DNA from: Ampelocalamus luodianensis
Taxonomy: Eukaryota; Streptophyta; Magnoliopsida; Poales; Poaceae
DNA length: 64,000 nucleotides
Direction: 5' to 3'
Assembly (NCBI GenBank): GCA_036346255.1
Contig: CM070622.1
Span: 30,344,751-30,408,750 of the forward strand
The translations under genes and the position numbers were made by a program. This document shows positions 54,701 to 64,000 of this stretch, piece after piece. The notes below the pieces were generated by a model. The model ran no database searches and was not told where the DNA came from. It was given only the letters and a program-made list of their open reading frames with translations. The stretch's first letter is position 1, and every line of letters begins with the position of its first letter.

Positions 54701-56503
54701 CTCAGATGGCAACTAACACAAGCAGGTTGGTTTTATTGGACGCGTCTCGTCGTTAGCTTTCAAACGAGCATAAGAACGTAAAAAACGAACACCATATACA
54801 ATAGTTATGCTCGTTTTACTAAAGGTATATCGGAAACGGACTCCTACTCGGACTAGAAACCGACTCGGGTTCAATCTTGAAAATGGTATAACTTTCAAAC
54901 CCATGGGCCAAACTTTCTCAATTTTTTTGTGGAATCTTGTGGCTATATGAAGAAGGGCTCCACCAATTTTCATTAGTTTTCACAAAAGTTTGACATACTT
55001 TTCAATTTTTGAAAAGGTGGTCACTCTTTTTTTGCCCTTCTGTTTTTTCTTTCTTTCTTCTCTTTTTTTTTCCTTCTGTTTTTCTTCTCTGGATTGCTGA
55101 AACCAAGCTTTCCTTTTTCTTCCCCATTCTCTTGACAAATCGAATCCAACCCTAGACTGGTTGCTGTGGCAACGAAACAAGCAGTGGCGGCAGGTGCTTT
55201 TGGGTGCTGCGGCAGTGAGAGGAAGTGTCGTATTGGGTGCCACAGCAGTGGCGGCAGGGATCAAGCTTGGTGCCGCGGCAGAGAAAGGAAGTGACGACCG
55301 GAGGGCCTTTATGGACGCAACAGCGAATGGCAGCAGCGGCAGGGGGTCGGTGGCCGCAGCAACGAAGGATGGCAGTGGTGCGGCAGCGTGCTGTGGTTAT
55401 CGCGATAGAAGCCAAGGTGGCGGCGGCAAGGGATGGTGACCTGCGGTAAGAGAACACAACACACAAATTTAGACAAGACCAACTAGACAATAACGATAAC
55501 TAGAAATCAGTAACTAGACACGACGATGCAACCAAAAATTCAACAAGCAAAAATCAAAAAAAAAGTGCAACGCACAGAATTGGTTTGGACAGGATGAACT
55601 AACCCTATTTTATGTGATTTTCATGGGTTGTAGGTAAAACAAAAAATCTCACCAATCAACTGTAGCTCTGATACCTCCTGATGCGATAATGGGTGTCCTG
55701 ATCTTTCGATGAGAAGGATAACTCGATTTGGTGGAAATGACTCTCACGATTCGCCTACCAATCGCACACGATTAATATACCCGCAATCGCTGAACCAACT
55801 CCGTCATTATTTTCGACCTTGCTAGAAGCACAATCGACCTGACCACGAAGGTCTATTTCTGCATGCAATCGAAGAATAAGTAAGAACATGATAAATAAGC
55901 AATCTGAAATTACAAATAGGAATTAAAATTGTATTGATAAGTGGGGTTCCGAAGACAATGTCGCTGTTGATCTCGTCGAACAAGAGGACAAAGTATAAAA
56001 TAGCAAAACTAAACTTCAATCTAACAAAACCCGAATTCTGAAGTGTCGCACACATGAGAATATGTGAGGGAGACGACCAGGGGGTGGTAGCTAGGGAGGC
56101 GGGTGACCAGGAGGTGGCGTCTAGGGAGGTGGGCGCACGTCCCTAGGGTTACAAGGCCTAAGTGGAGGTAGCGCAACACCCTTTTGTCTCGGGCTCAGAA
56201 ATAGCGCAGGACTGTTTTGGCGATTGCAGCACGCTCAAAAGGAATTTGGAGGTGGGACTAGATCCATTAAAAAAGAGAACGAGATAAGCTTTCAATCAAG
56301 TACTCGTGAATCTCAAATAGAGTATGTATGTGAAAGTTATGCTCGTTTGAAATCAGAACTGTCTCTAGAGACCGAATTGGATTCTAGAAGATGTCCAACT
56401 TGAACTCTTGCTTGGCTTGTACAAAAAGTGATGTGGAAACCTTCCTTGTACTATGATGTAGAGTAGCGGTCGTATTCGAAGGGTTAATGTCCTCATTATC
56501 AAA
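51763..56503 (-). mobile_element. Gag-only LTR retrotransposon with gypsy-like gag, innermost of the nest
   Basis: The element proper is 51768-56498 (4731 bp). LTRs at 51768-52564 and 55679-56498 are about 800 bp and start TGATGCGA. The perfect target duplication is TCAAA (51763-51767 and 56499-56503). On the minus strand the primer-binding site GGTATCAGAGC (55665-55675) abuts the right LTR, and a purine tract AAGAAGAGAAGGA (52565-52577) abuts the left LTR. The element therefore reads right to left. The 3.1-kb interior holds a gag-like frame only. No protease, RT, RNase H or integrase motif was found. 54.2-55.6 kb of the interior is otherwise unrecognised. Confidence 0.93.
53440..53964 (-). 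pseudogene. Gypsy-like gag with an in-frame stop
   Basis: From ATG 53964 the product reads MASLRKLVDYNDIASRFEL, YLIWITMLDSYFERQELD and MARTTLIDDVQH, then TGA at 53739-53737, and in the same frame continues WSNLKYHYMYIWEEM and KLRRRFVPPP before an acidic tail. The W...M...RF.P arrangement is that of the retrotransposon gag domain. One stop splits the domain and no zinc knuckle was found. The rest of the frame ends at 53440. Confidence 0.75.
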
Positions 56504-56814
56504 CTACCACTCGGGGCTATTGTGCGTTGTACATGCTCTAAGGGTGCCACCTCATCTTTATTTGTTAGAGGATGACATGTAGGCTCAACCATCTCATAAT
56601 GTTGACTGGTTGTCCTATCATCTGAAAATCATCTTACGTGTCAAAATCACTGCTATATGTGTGTTAGGTAAGACAAAAACCGTTGTGGATTGGTTTGAGG
56701 GGGTGTTTTGAACGATTTTAAGAGTATAGGGTTGTAAAGTGAACGGTTTTAGAGTTGAGGGTTGAAAAACAAATAGAGACCACAATTAAGGCTGAAAAGT
56801 AGACTTTTCACTAG

Positions 56815-57094
56815 CCCGCTCTAACCTTTTTAGGACTTTGCAGAGATGGCTTAATGGATGGGAGGTTTGAGAAAGTTTGCCTCAGGGGGTTAATTGGAAA
56901 TGTGCCAAGGACGACTAATTGTTCTATTCTAAGATTTTTTTGTGGGGATGTTGCACGGAAGTGGACTCGCCCTACTTCAACTATGAGCATGTCCTTTAGA
57001 TTTGGATCCGACATATGCAATAAAGGGGGAGTAGATGAGCACCTATACTTGGTAGCACAGGATATGTTACCACCGTCAGCATTCAGTTCGCCGC
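56815..57094. other. Spacer left of block copy 2
   Basis: The plus strand stays open over 56854-57129 without resembling a known protein. It has no counterpart left of block copy 1. Origin unknown. Confidence 0.3.
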
Positions 57095-57404
57095 CATACG
57101 AGATAAATATACTAACAAATATAACATAAAAGCAGACCACTTGCGTTCGATGCAAGATTTTGGCATCTATACCATTAACTATCATGCTCTTGTTCTACGC
57201 ATGAAAAAAAAACACAGGGAATTCTGATAATTTTAGTACCAAAAATTAAAATTTATCTGACCAATGTATTCATAAAGAACACATAATGAATATCGCAAAA
57301 TGCTGTCACGTCCTTGCAACATCAAGCTCAAACGGGCACCTCTCATAGTGAACACCCAAACGAACTCCACAGGAAACAAGACGCCACTTTAGATGTTGTT
57401 GGTG

Positions 57405-57749
57405 CTAGAGCATCTATAATAGTCTATGTCACTAAGTGATGAACACATCAGTATTTTGATGATATAGAGGAGAGATAGTGGAGAGAGAATGTGAGCTTAT
57501 TTCTAAATGAAGAAATAAGCAAGTTGTTGATATCAAGACACAAGAAACAACAAAATAACTATTGAAGACTTGCTTGTTACATAAAAATGTGTTTTGTTGA
57601 TATCAAGAATTAACATACACCCTTGTAGCAATTAAAGTTAAATACAATCTTAAGAAACATTTCATTGGTAGGTTTGTTACTTTTTATTATATTAAGTACT
57701 CACTCCTCTTAGTATAAAGCTAAGAAACAAACTATTTTAGATGCTTTTA
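57405..57749. mobile_element. Harbinger/Tourist-like MITE private to block copy 2
   Basis: The left end GAGCATCTATAATAGTCTA matches the complement of the right end (AAGCATCTAAAATAGTTTG). Candidate 3-bp flanks are CTA and TTA. AT-rich, non-coding, about 339 bp. Confidence 0.6.
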
Positions 57750-58060
57750 AGGTCTTTCCTCATCTCACTGCAAGGAGAGCTTGGTACTAGCTGTTGGCTT
57801 TCGATTTGCAAGGAAATAGTCTTTTGGGAGTCAATTCCGGTATCCAAACAAGTACTCAGCATCTCCTAATGCTTTTCTGGTAGTCCCTTCGCTTAGGACA
57901 TATTTTTTTCCACTGGATACCCCAAGCACCTGTTCCTTGTAGGAATACACTACCCATCTGTGATTTAAGCTCACCTGGTTTATCTCCTCTCCGTCCAGCT
58001 ATTCTCTCACGTTGTACTTCTCCTATTGTCCCGTTTCCTACTTTGGTTTCAGCTCCGACA
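57750..58060. other. Rest of the copy-2 insertion
   Basis: This sequence is absent from block copy 1 and has no recognised gene. It could be a further insertion or ancestral DNA deleted from copy 1. Confidence 0.35.
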
Positions 58061-58407
58061 TAACCTCAGTGCAACATATCATGTCCCATATCGAGGAAAG
58101 CAGTATCCTCATCAATTCTGCTCCAGCTTCTTCACGTCAGTGCCACCGACCCTTGGCTTAACATCAACAAGACGGTCGATTTACCACCTAAAAGAATTTA
58201 ATGACCAAAGTGCAATAGCCTATAGACAAAGAAACAGTTGATTGGGCCTCACTAAGATTCACACCTCACCGGGGGATCAAAATGACACAGGAACCGATAG
58301 GAAATTTTTGTAGTTGTGCAGGATTTTCAAATTCCGAATGAACTAAAACCCAGAGGTTTAACCTTGTTTTAAACAACACTTAGATGCACCAGCCATACAA
58401 CAAATAA

Positions 58408-60871
58408 CTACTCATCGTCATCCTCAGCTTTCGACTTTTTCTTCTTTTTCTTCTTCCCTTCCGTGGCTGTCTTAGGTTCAGCATCCTCGGAGGCTTCACG
58501 GTTCTTCTTTTTCTTCTTCCTGGGAGTTTCGTTGTCTTCAGAATCGCCGTTGGCATTCGCTGTGCCCTTTTCCTGCTCCTGTGGCTCCTCTAGCTTGTGC
58601 TTCTTCTTCTTTTTCTTCTTCTCGGTTCCAGGATCAGCTTCTCCATCAGCAACATTGGAGGGCTTATCCAGGTCCATTGCCTCACCGTCACCCTCAGCTT
58701 TAGACTTCTTTTTCTTACTTTTCTTGACGGATGCATCAATCTTCTCGTCATCTGTGCATGTTGTTTGAACAGAGTTTACAATACAATCGAACTGTAAGTA
58801 GAATGAGTAATGCGTTGCTCAGAGACCAACAATACTAGAAGAGGTTAGTATATCTAGCACATGGAGTTAGCCAACCCTTACCATCAACATCTGCCAAGCT
58901 GTCTATGGCAGCTTTCATCACATCAAGGTTTTTACGAGGTGCGATACCCTTGTCATAGAATTCTAATCTCTCCTCAACTTGCTCACGTAGCTTTGAACCG
59001 AACACTGAGGTACTTGACTCTGAACCCCAAAAAATAGCGCAGAACCATCAGAGGATGCTTTCTGAATGAGCAGTAGTCAGCACACCAACAGGCTGGAAAC
59101 AGAGCTCTGTAACTAACCTGAATAACAATCAATGCGTGATGCAATGGAACATTTGTTTGCCAGGTATCGAGCCATTCTGCCCTTGTTCCGGGCAGAAGCA
59201 CGGCCAATGAAGGACGAGTGGAATATAAGGCCGTACTTTGGTGTATTCCCTCGAGTTTTCAATGCTCTGGAGGACAATGGAGAAGCATAAGGGGTATATT
59301 ATCTTGACTACTATCAAAATTCACCCTATATGAACGGTTTTTCAAAGCAAGTTTTCCTAAGGTAACCTGGAATTATAAAAATACCAATAAATAATAAGAT
59401 GATCGCTTTAAAAACCTGAAAAGTGCCTTCTCAGCACCAAGTATCTGGAGAGTGGAGGCAGGACACTTGGAAAGATTTGAAAGACTACCAGCATGAGAGA
59501 TTAGGCGAGCTCCAACAACTTCACCAATTAATGATGTCAGATTTGGTGCAATATCATTCATCTTGGTAACAAGATACTCATAAAGGTTTTTACGATATTC
59601 AGACAGATTCATGACCCTTTGTGCAAATTGCTGGACATTGATCAAATCAACTGGTGAAAGATCCTGGCCTGAAATGCAAACAAGAATAAATAAACCACAA
59701 AGAAATTAATGGCTATTGTAAAGAAACAAAATAATTGTGGTCATATCTCGTTACCCATCGAGGCCTTCGCTGCTTCAACAATTTCTTTTGCCTTGTCCTC
59801 ATCTCCAATCAGATCAGCTAAAGCTGTAATATCTTTTTCCGCCAAATCAGATTTGTTCACAATAAACTTAGCAAGCTTAGCATAGAGGTAGTTGTCATTG
59901 ACAATTTTGACCAGTTCAGGAAAATGCCAGGAAAACCATTCCCTGCATTATCATTCAGCAAGAAATCAATATTTAATTTTGCTCCTAGATAAATGAATTG
60001 GACAGTAAACCAAAACAAGAAAGAAGAACAAACCAGACCTCACTCTCATAGAGAAGGAATTGATATCCTTGTCAAGCGTATCCAACAGAAAGATGGCCTG
60101 AATCACCATGTTGTCCACACGGTTCACATTGAACTTCACCTTCGCCCTGCTGTAGCTATGCCCCAGGCCGAGCTGCGCCTTCTCCAAGTCCGATTTCTAC
60201 CATGACGAAACACGCAAAACCAAAGTAAGCTATCCGGCAAATAAATAGGCAAAGTGTCATAGCTCACGAGCATAACCATATAACTAGGAACCGCACGGAT
60301 TAGAATGCAGAATGAAAACATGTGTGGTGGGAAATCAAGTCGCGTCACCTTGAGTTCATTGATGAACCGGTCGAAGTGGAGGCGGACGCCGCGGAGCAGC
60401 TCCTGAACGAACTCGTTGCTCTGGCAGGGGATGCCGGTGACCTCGGAGATATGGGAACCGACCTTGGGCTCGACGACGCCGAGGCTGTACTTGGCCTTCT
60501 TCCCCTCCTTGGGCTTGGGCAGATTCAGCTCCAGGAAGCTCCTCAGCTCGTCGGTCATGATACCTGCTCACGCCAAAAATGGCCCAAACCGCATCAAAAT
60601 GTGCACGACATGGACGCAAATCTCTACAAGGCTGCACATCTTTAGGTGGGTGGTGGGTGAGGAGACCTTCGGAGATGGCGTTGCACTGGTTGAGGGCGTC
60701 GATGGCGGAGGAGAAGGGAGAGAAGGCAGCGAGCTTGACGGCCTTGCCGAAGCGGTCGAGGTCCAGCACGGAGGACCGCACGGCGTCCACGCTCTGCCCA
60801 ATCTCGTCGATGCCGTACGCGTGGAAGAGGCCGTAACCGGAGGCCGACTCGAAGAGCAGGTAGAGCGCCAT
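58408..60871 (-). CDS. NOP56: Nucleolar protein 56, copy 2 (549 aa)
   Basis: Same eight-exon structure as copy 1: 60871-60667, 60563-60349, 60196-60039, 59942-59755, 59668-59416, 59266-59118, 59019-58882 and 58751-58408 (1650 nt), all in phase and open. The role is as for copy 1: a box C/D snoRNP core scaffold with NOP58 and fibrillarin. Exon 6 keeps the usual GRASARNKGR. The Lys-rich tail differs (NGDSEDNETPRKKKKKN against NVDAEENETPKKKKKKN) and has one extra Lys in the last block. Exon identity to copy 1 is very high, so short-read expression data would map ambiguously. Both copies look functional. The upstream region faces the SOG1-like gene, with about 540 bp between this ATG and that TATA box. 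Confidence 0.93.
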
Positions 60872-60966
60872 CCCGCCGGCGCAGGCGGCGGCGGCGTGTT
60901 GAGTTTTGGGGGGCGGTGAAGGCTAGGGTTTTAGGGGAGGGGTTGGCGCGGGTGCTAATTTATGGA
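60872..60966 (-). promoter_or_regulatory. NOP56-2 core promoter: TATA-like box and telobox
   Basis: A minus-strand CCATAAATTAGCACCCGCGCC (TATA-like at about 60958-60964) is followed by CCTAAAACCCTAG at 60923-60935. The arrangement mirrors copy 1. Confidence 0.55.
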
Positions 60967-61050
60967 TTCTTCCTGGATCTTCTCAGCCGTTGGATTAGAC
61001 TCGTCCATAATTCTTTCAGTCCTTCCTCCAATTTCTAAATTTTCACTCCT

Positions 61051-61414
61051 TTAAATTGTTTCAACATGATTCCATCATCAATCACCTGGCCTAATGGAAT
61101 TCAATGTGGTATTGTAATCCGACAGATATTCCTGAAATCATTATCTACAACATAGTTTGCATGACTAAAGGTAATAAACAAAAGCGAGATAATGTGTGTT
61201 TGATTGTTCATACAAAGTCATATATGTATGAGATGGTCTTAGATGAAAAGTTATATTTGCGTTTGATGGCCTGAACTGAACCATATATTTAGTTGCTTGT
61301 ACAAAGTGAACTGAATCATCATGTACACAAAAAAAAAACTAACCACACGATATAGGGACCATCCCATCCCATTCAACATCATCGCACCAACAAAACTCAC
61401 TCCTAATCCTCCGG
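61051..61414. other. Shared upstream region of NOP56-2 and the SOG1-like gene
   Basis: AT-rich intergenic DNA between divergent genes. No element ends recognised. Confidence 0.35.
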
Positions 61415-61421
61415 TATAAAT
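61415..61421 (+). promoter_or_regulatory. TATA box of the SOG1-like gene
   Basis: TATAAAT in CCGGTATAAATGGGCGC. A start near 61445 would give a long GC-rich leader. Confidence 0.5.
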
Positions 61422-61444
61422 GGGCGCAGATTTCTCGCGAGCAC

Positions 61445-62426
61445 AGGCGGCCACGTCCTCTTTTTTTTCTTAGCCGTCCGATCCAGCGCTGCGTGACTGC
61501 GTCTCTTGGCGTCTGTTCGATATATATTTTTGTTTTGCGGGCCTGCTTATGAGCCGTCGTTCGATCGTCTCTCTCTCCCCTATCCATTCGGCTGAACACC
61601 CCTGGCTTATCTCCTTCTCCCTCTTCACTTCATTTCTTCTTCCCATTCCATTTCTTCGCCTCGAGCTCTCCTCCCTCCGGTCTTGGCGTCGCCGCCTACG
61701 GCTTGGTCCCGGCGCCTCCGGCCGCCGGCGCTCCCTCCTCGGCTCGTCTCCCTCCCCCCGGGTCTGGCTCCTTCAATCCGCGTCGCCTGCGCCTCCCCGA
61801 TGCGGCCTTGCGCCTTGCCCGCGCGCTCCTCGCTCGGCATGGTCCTCCCGCCGTGCTCAACCCACACGGCGGCGCTGCTCGCCTCCGGCTCGCCCAGCGC
61901 GCGCTCGGCCACGCTTGGGCCACCCCTGTGCTCCAGCCTCGAGGTCCCCTTGGTCCCCTTCGCCTAGGGCTCCGGCAACCCTCGGCGCCCAGAGACCCCC
62001 TTTGAAACCCCTTCGAGCTCCGTCCGGCGTTGTTCGCCACCCACCTCCAGCCCGTTGGGCCGCCTCCGGAGCACCACCTCGCCCACGGTGCCCCTTCCGG
62101 CCTCGTCCGCGACACCCCGTCAGCGCCCCCCTCAGCTTCGACCGCCTCTGGAGCACCGCCTCGTCGCCTCCAGCCCCTTCGGAACCCCCTCGGGTCGCCT
62201 CCGGAGCACCACCTCCGGCTGGGCAGATGAAGGCCGTGCTGCGGTCAGAGCCCGGCGAGCCACTCACCGCCTTACCCATTATTTCGAGAGGGTCACTGCT
62301 TCTACACCTACTGGTTTCGTTTCGTTTAAGCGGAAGGTCCTTCCTTGCTGCCTTGTCTCCGATGGAATTACGTATCCTGACATCGATGCTTGGATGAAAT
62401 CTAGTGGCCCTCTCTGCCCATTCCGA
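61445..62426 (+). other. Probable 5' leader exon of the SOG1-like gene
   Basis: A GC-rich transcribed-looking stretch ends at a consensus donor (CCGA then GTAAGTGG at 62427). Its last 120 bp read GFVSFKRKVLPCCLVSDG and YPDIDAWMKSSGPLCPFR in one frame, but that frame hits a stop when joined to the exon at 63764, so it may be untranslated or splice elsewhere. A long open frame from 61549 is treated as a by-product of GC-rich composition. Confidence 0.35.
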
Positions 62427-63763
62427 GTAAGTGGCATTGTATCATTCATACTCCATACAAGAGATAGGATTATTTTGTGGTTCATATTTCCTCTTACACA
62501 ATTTCTCTTGAATAACTAGCACACAAAATTGCTTCGTCCAAAAGTAGTTAGTTGAGTTGACCTATCTTTGATTAAATAAAAGCCGAGCTTGTTGCTAGCA
62601 TTATTTCAGACAATGTGTCTCTTTTACAGCCTTTTGATCAGTTACATAAGATGGTATAAGTGTATAGCTTAAAAGAAATTGACGATTTAATATCTAATCT
62701 ATTAACCATGGTACATTTTGATATCTGTATGTAGCATGTTGCAGTGATTATCGAGAATTAACCATTCAAGTAATATGAAGGCAACAATCTGGTTTTGTTA
62801 CATCATAGAATAGCTATTTGCCAATTCGTCTTCAGCGTCACATCTCCAGGCATGTTTTGGACTCTATGCAGAAGCGAAGATATTGGCCTTTTGTTATGTG
62901 ACCCATCTCATTCCTATCTACAAGGTACTTAGCAAATATGTCATACCTTGTTTAATGTTGAGTTTTGTTCTTGTGTGATGATCCACTTAGAATATATTTT
63001 TGTCTTCATATTAGCATCTCCTGGCATGCTTTGGACTGAGTTAAATATATTGGCCTTTTCTCTGTCGTCATCTTAGTGTTCTCCATAGTATGTCTGCATC
63101 CCGGGAGAAATGCCATATTAACTTATCAACATTTTGGTGCTGAGGTCACATGATAAATTATATATCCTGGTATTGGCTGTTGATGACTTATCAACATTTT
63201 TTTGCTACGGTCACATCATTACCTTAGCACCTGAACCTCAACATCATTCTAGTGCTTTTGTTTCTTGTTGACTTATCAACATTTTGTAATTAGATTCCAC
63301 CTTTTGCTTGCTTCCTGATGCATCTTTAGACTAATAGTAGCAATACTATCAAATTTCTGCTTAACCATTTCGCTTTCATCTTAGTTGTACATGTTCTGCT
63401 CCAGGTTATGTTTAGTAATGAACAAAAATGTGATTGTCATGGGGAAAACAAGAGATGAGGCCCAAGTACAGGCTGCTGAAAATGCTCCCTCAAAAAATTG
63501 ACATTTAGTATATATCCTTTACATCTTGAATGTTGCACGTTTGAAATGCCGTAACGTTTTTTAAATTTCATATTCCTTGTGAAGTATCATCTTCTCAGCA
63601 ATTAATTTATCTGTGTTTTTTGTACCTGCATTTGGTCTCTTTTTGGTTAATGTTGTTGATAGATAGATAAATATGGGATTAAAATTCAGGTGATGCTGTT
63701 AGTGTTGTAGAACAGCTTTACTTTATTCATCTGTCTTAACTCTACCGTTAATATTTTCTGCAG
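62427..63763. other. Intron(s) upstream of the SOG1-like coding exon
   Basis: AT-rich. GACTTATCAACATTTTG-type words recur near 63120, 63185 and 63270. No further exon could be assigned with confidence. Confidence 0.4.
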
Positions 63764-63902
63764 GACATCCTCGCTAATTGATAGCCAAAGAATTGCTTCA
63801 AAAAAAGATGTGTCTGGGTCATTGGATCCCAGTAAACACAAATGGATGAGAAACCCAACTAAGGACTGCTCAAGGTGCAATCACGTCATTGATAATAGTG
63901 AT
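63764..63902 (+). CDS. SOG1-like NAC transcription factor, N-terminal exon (partial)
   Basis: Acceptor TTTTCTGCAG and donor GTAAGA bound 139 nt that encode, after one base, TSSLIDSQRIASKKDVSG, KWMRNPTKDCSRC and NHVIDNSD. The pattern (L-I-D/N-S-x-x-I-A-x-K, later C-x-x-C, then HVIDNSD) is the characteristic leader ahead of the NAC domain in SOG1/NAC8-type factors, which act in the nucleus as the main plant DNA-damage-response regulators downstream of ATM. The NAC domain would follow beyond the window. The exon begins with a single G that completes a codon from the previous exon. If that exon ended in AT, this would be a start codon split by an intron, giving M-T-S-S-L-I-D-S. The start exon was not identified. 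Confidence 0.65.
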
Positions 63903-64000
63903 GTAAGAGCTGTGCATTCCTATTATGTGTAATTGAGCTAGCTACAGTTTTCCCTGTTACTTATATCCTTCGTATTTCATTGTTACTATGCCTGATTCAT
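63903..64000. other. Intron of the SOG1-like gene, cut by the window edge
   Basis: Follows the GTAAGA donor. Nothing else to report. Confidence 0.5.

Larger units (their letters stand above)
50850..56541. mobile_element. PIF/Harbinger-type element, middle of the nest
   Basis: The left end TAA then GGGCATGTACAACGC, followed by ACA and AGTAGCCCCGAG, is matched by the complement of the right end (GAGCATGTACAACGC, ACA, AATAGCCCCGAG). The target duplication is TAA at 50850-50852 and 56539-56541, the Harbinger length and type. Without the nested LTR element it is about 950 bp, GC-rich, and codes for nothing I recognise. Confidence 0.85.
49755..56814. mobile_element. Mutator-like element, outermost of a three-level nest
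   Basis: Inverted ends of about 130 bp match imperfectly: left CACTTTTCA, then CGTTTTTTCAACCCTCAACTC, TGAAACCGTC, CAAACCAAT; right-end complement TACTTTTCA, then TGTTTTTCAACCCTCAACTC, TAAAACCGTT, CAAACCAAT. The ends share the CAACTCTAAAACCG-type words of the Mutator-like elements at 4.3-6.1 kb. No convincing 9-bp target duplication was found. Its own sequence is 49755-50852 and 56539-56814, about 1.4 kb. No transposase was seen. Confidence 0.65.
57095..61050. repeat. Duplicated block, copy 2 (carries NOP56-2)
   Basis: Collinear with 41905-49490. The left homology begins CCATACGAGATAAAT. The block is shorter because it lacks the hAT, copia and Stowaway-like insertions of copy 1. It has its own extra 0.65 kb (about 57390-58060), including a Harbinger-type MITE. 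NOP56 exons 4 to 7 keep a constant offset of 11946 bp between copies. Intron 3 of copy 2 lacks about 75 bp present in copy 1 (around 48035-48110). Confidence 0.88.

Noticed and set aside
61549..62397. A 282-codon plus-strand open frame
   Set aside because: Arg/Pro/Ser-rich translation with equally long open frames on the other strand. It is what stop-poor GC-rich leader DNA gives, and it cannot join the SOG1-like exon from an ATG in frame.
1..64000. Search for CRISPR arrays, bacterial operons, tRNA/rRNA genes and snoRNA C/D boxes in NOP56 introns
   Set aside because: None seen. Repeats are transposon-derived or simple, and no intron combined a TGATGA box, a CTGA box and a terminal stem.

Overview
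The window is nuclear DNA of a flowering plant, almost certainly a grass. The evidence is split genes with GT-AG introns, GC-rich first exons, AAACCCTA telobox promoters, several grass transposon families, and genes recognisable as plant NACA, NOP56, SAC3C, a DUF7036-type protein and a SOG1-like NAC factor. I cannot name the species. There are no operons, CRISPR arrays or bacterial features, and no tRNA or rRNA gene was recognised.

Layout. 1-3.5 kb: one small acidic gene of unknown function (+). 4.3-6.1 kb: two Mutator-like elements back to back. 6.8-8.0 kb: two unidentified candidate exons (-). 8.3-22.2 kb: a five-exon DUF7036-type gene (-) whose introns have been invaded by a hAT-like element, a small LTR element and a complete but decayed 5.3-kb Ty3/gypsy element. 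23.9-26.0 kb: intact nascent-polypeptide-associated complex alpha gene (+). 28.6-30.5 kb: RING-H2 E3 ligase gene (-). 31.9-35.8 kb: broken SAC3 family protein C remnant (+) with an Ac/Ds-like element in its intron. 35.9-40.9 kb: probable long LTR filled with MITEs, a palindrome-rich fold-back element and a hAT element. 41.9-49.5 and 57.1-61.05 kb: two copies of one duplicated block, each with an apparently intact eight-exon NOP56 gene (-). The DNA between them (49.8-56.8 kb) is a three-level nest: LTR retrotransposon inside a Harbinger-type element inside a Mutator-like element. 61.4-64 kb: start of a SOG1-like NAC gene (+), running off the right edge.

Functional theme. NACA (nascent chain handling at the ribosome) and two NOP56 copies (box C/D snoRNP core, rRNA methylation) are housekeeping genes of ribosome production and protein synthesis, and all have telobox promoters. 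The RING ligase and SOG1-like factor are regulatory. The genes are neighbours, not a pathway. I found no evidence of an undescribed biological system. The most informative observations are the NOP56 block duplication with a paralogous empty site, the phase-checked frame break in the DUF7036 gene, the self-compensating indels in SAC3C, and two gag-only LTR retrotransposons of different superfamilies.

All splice sites, target-site duplications and repeat ends were read by eye. No database search or alignment program was used.
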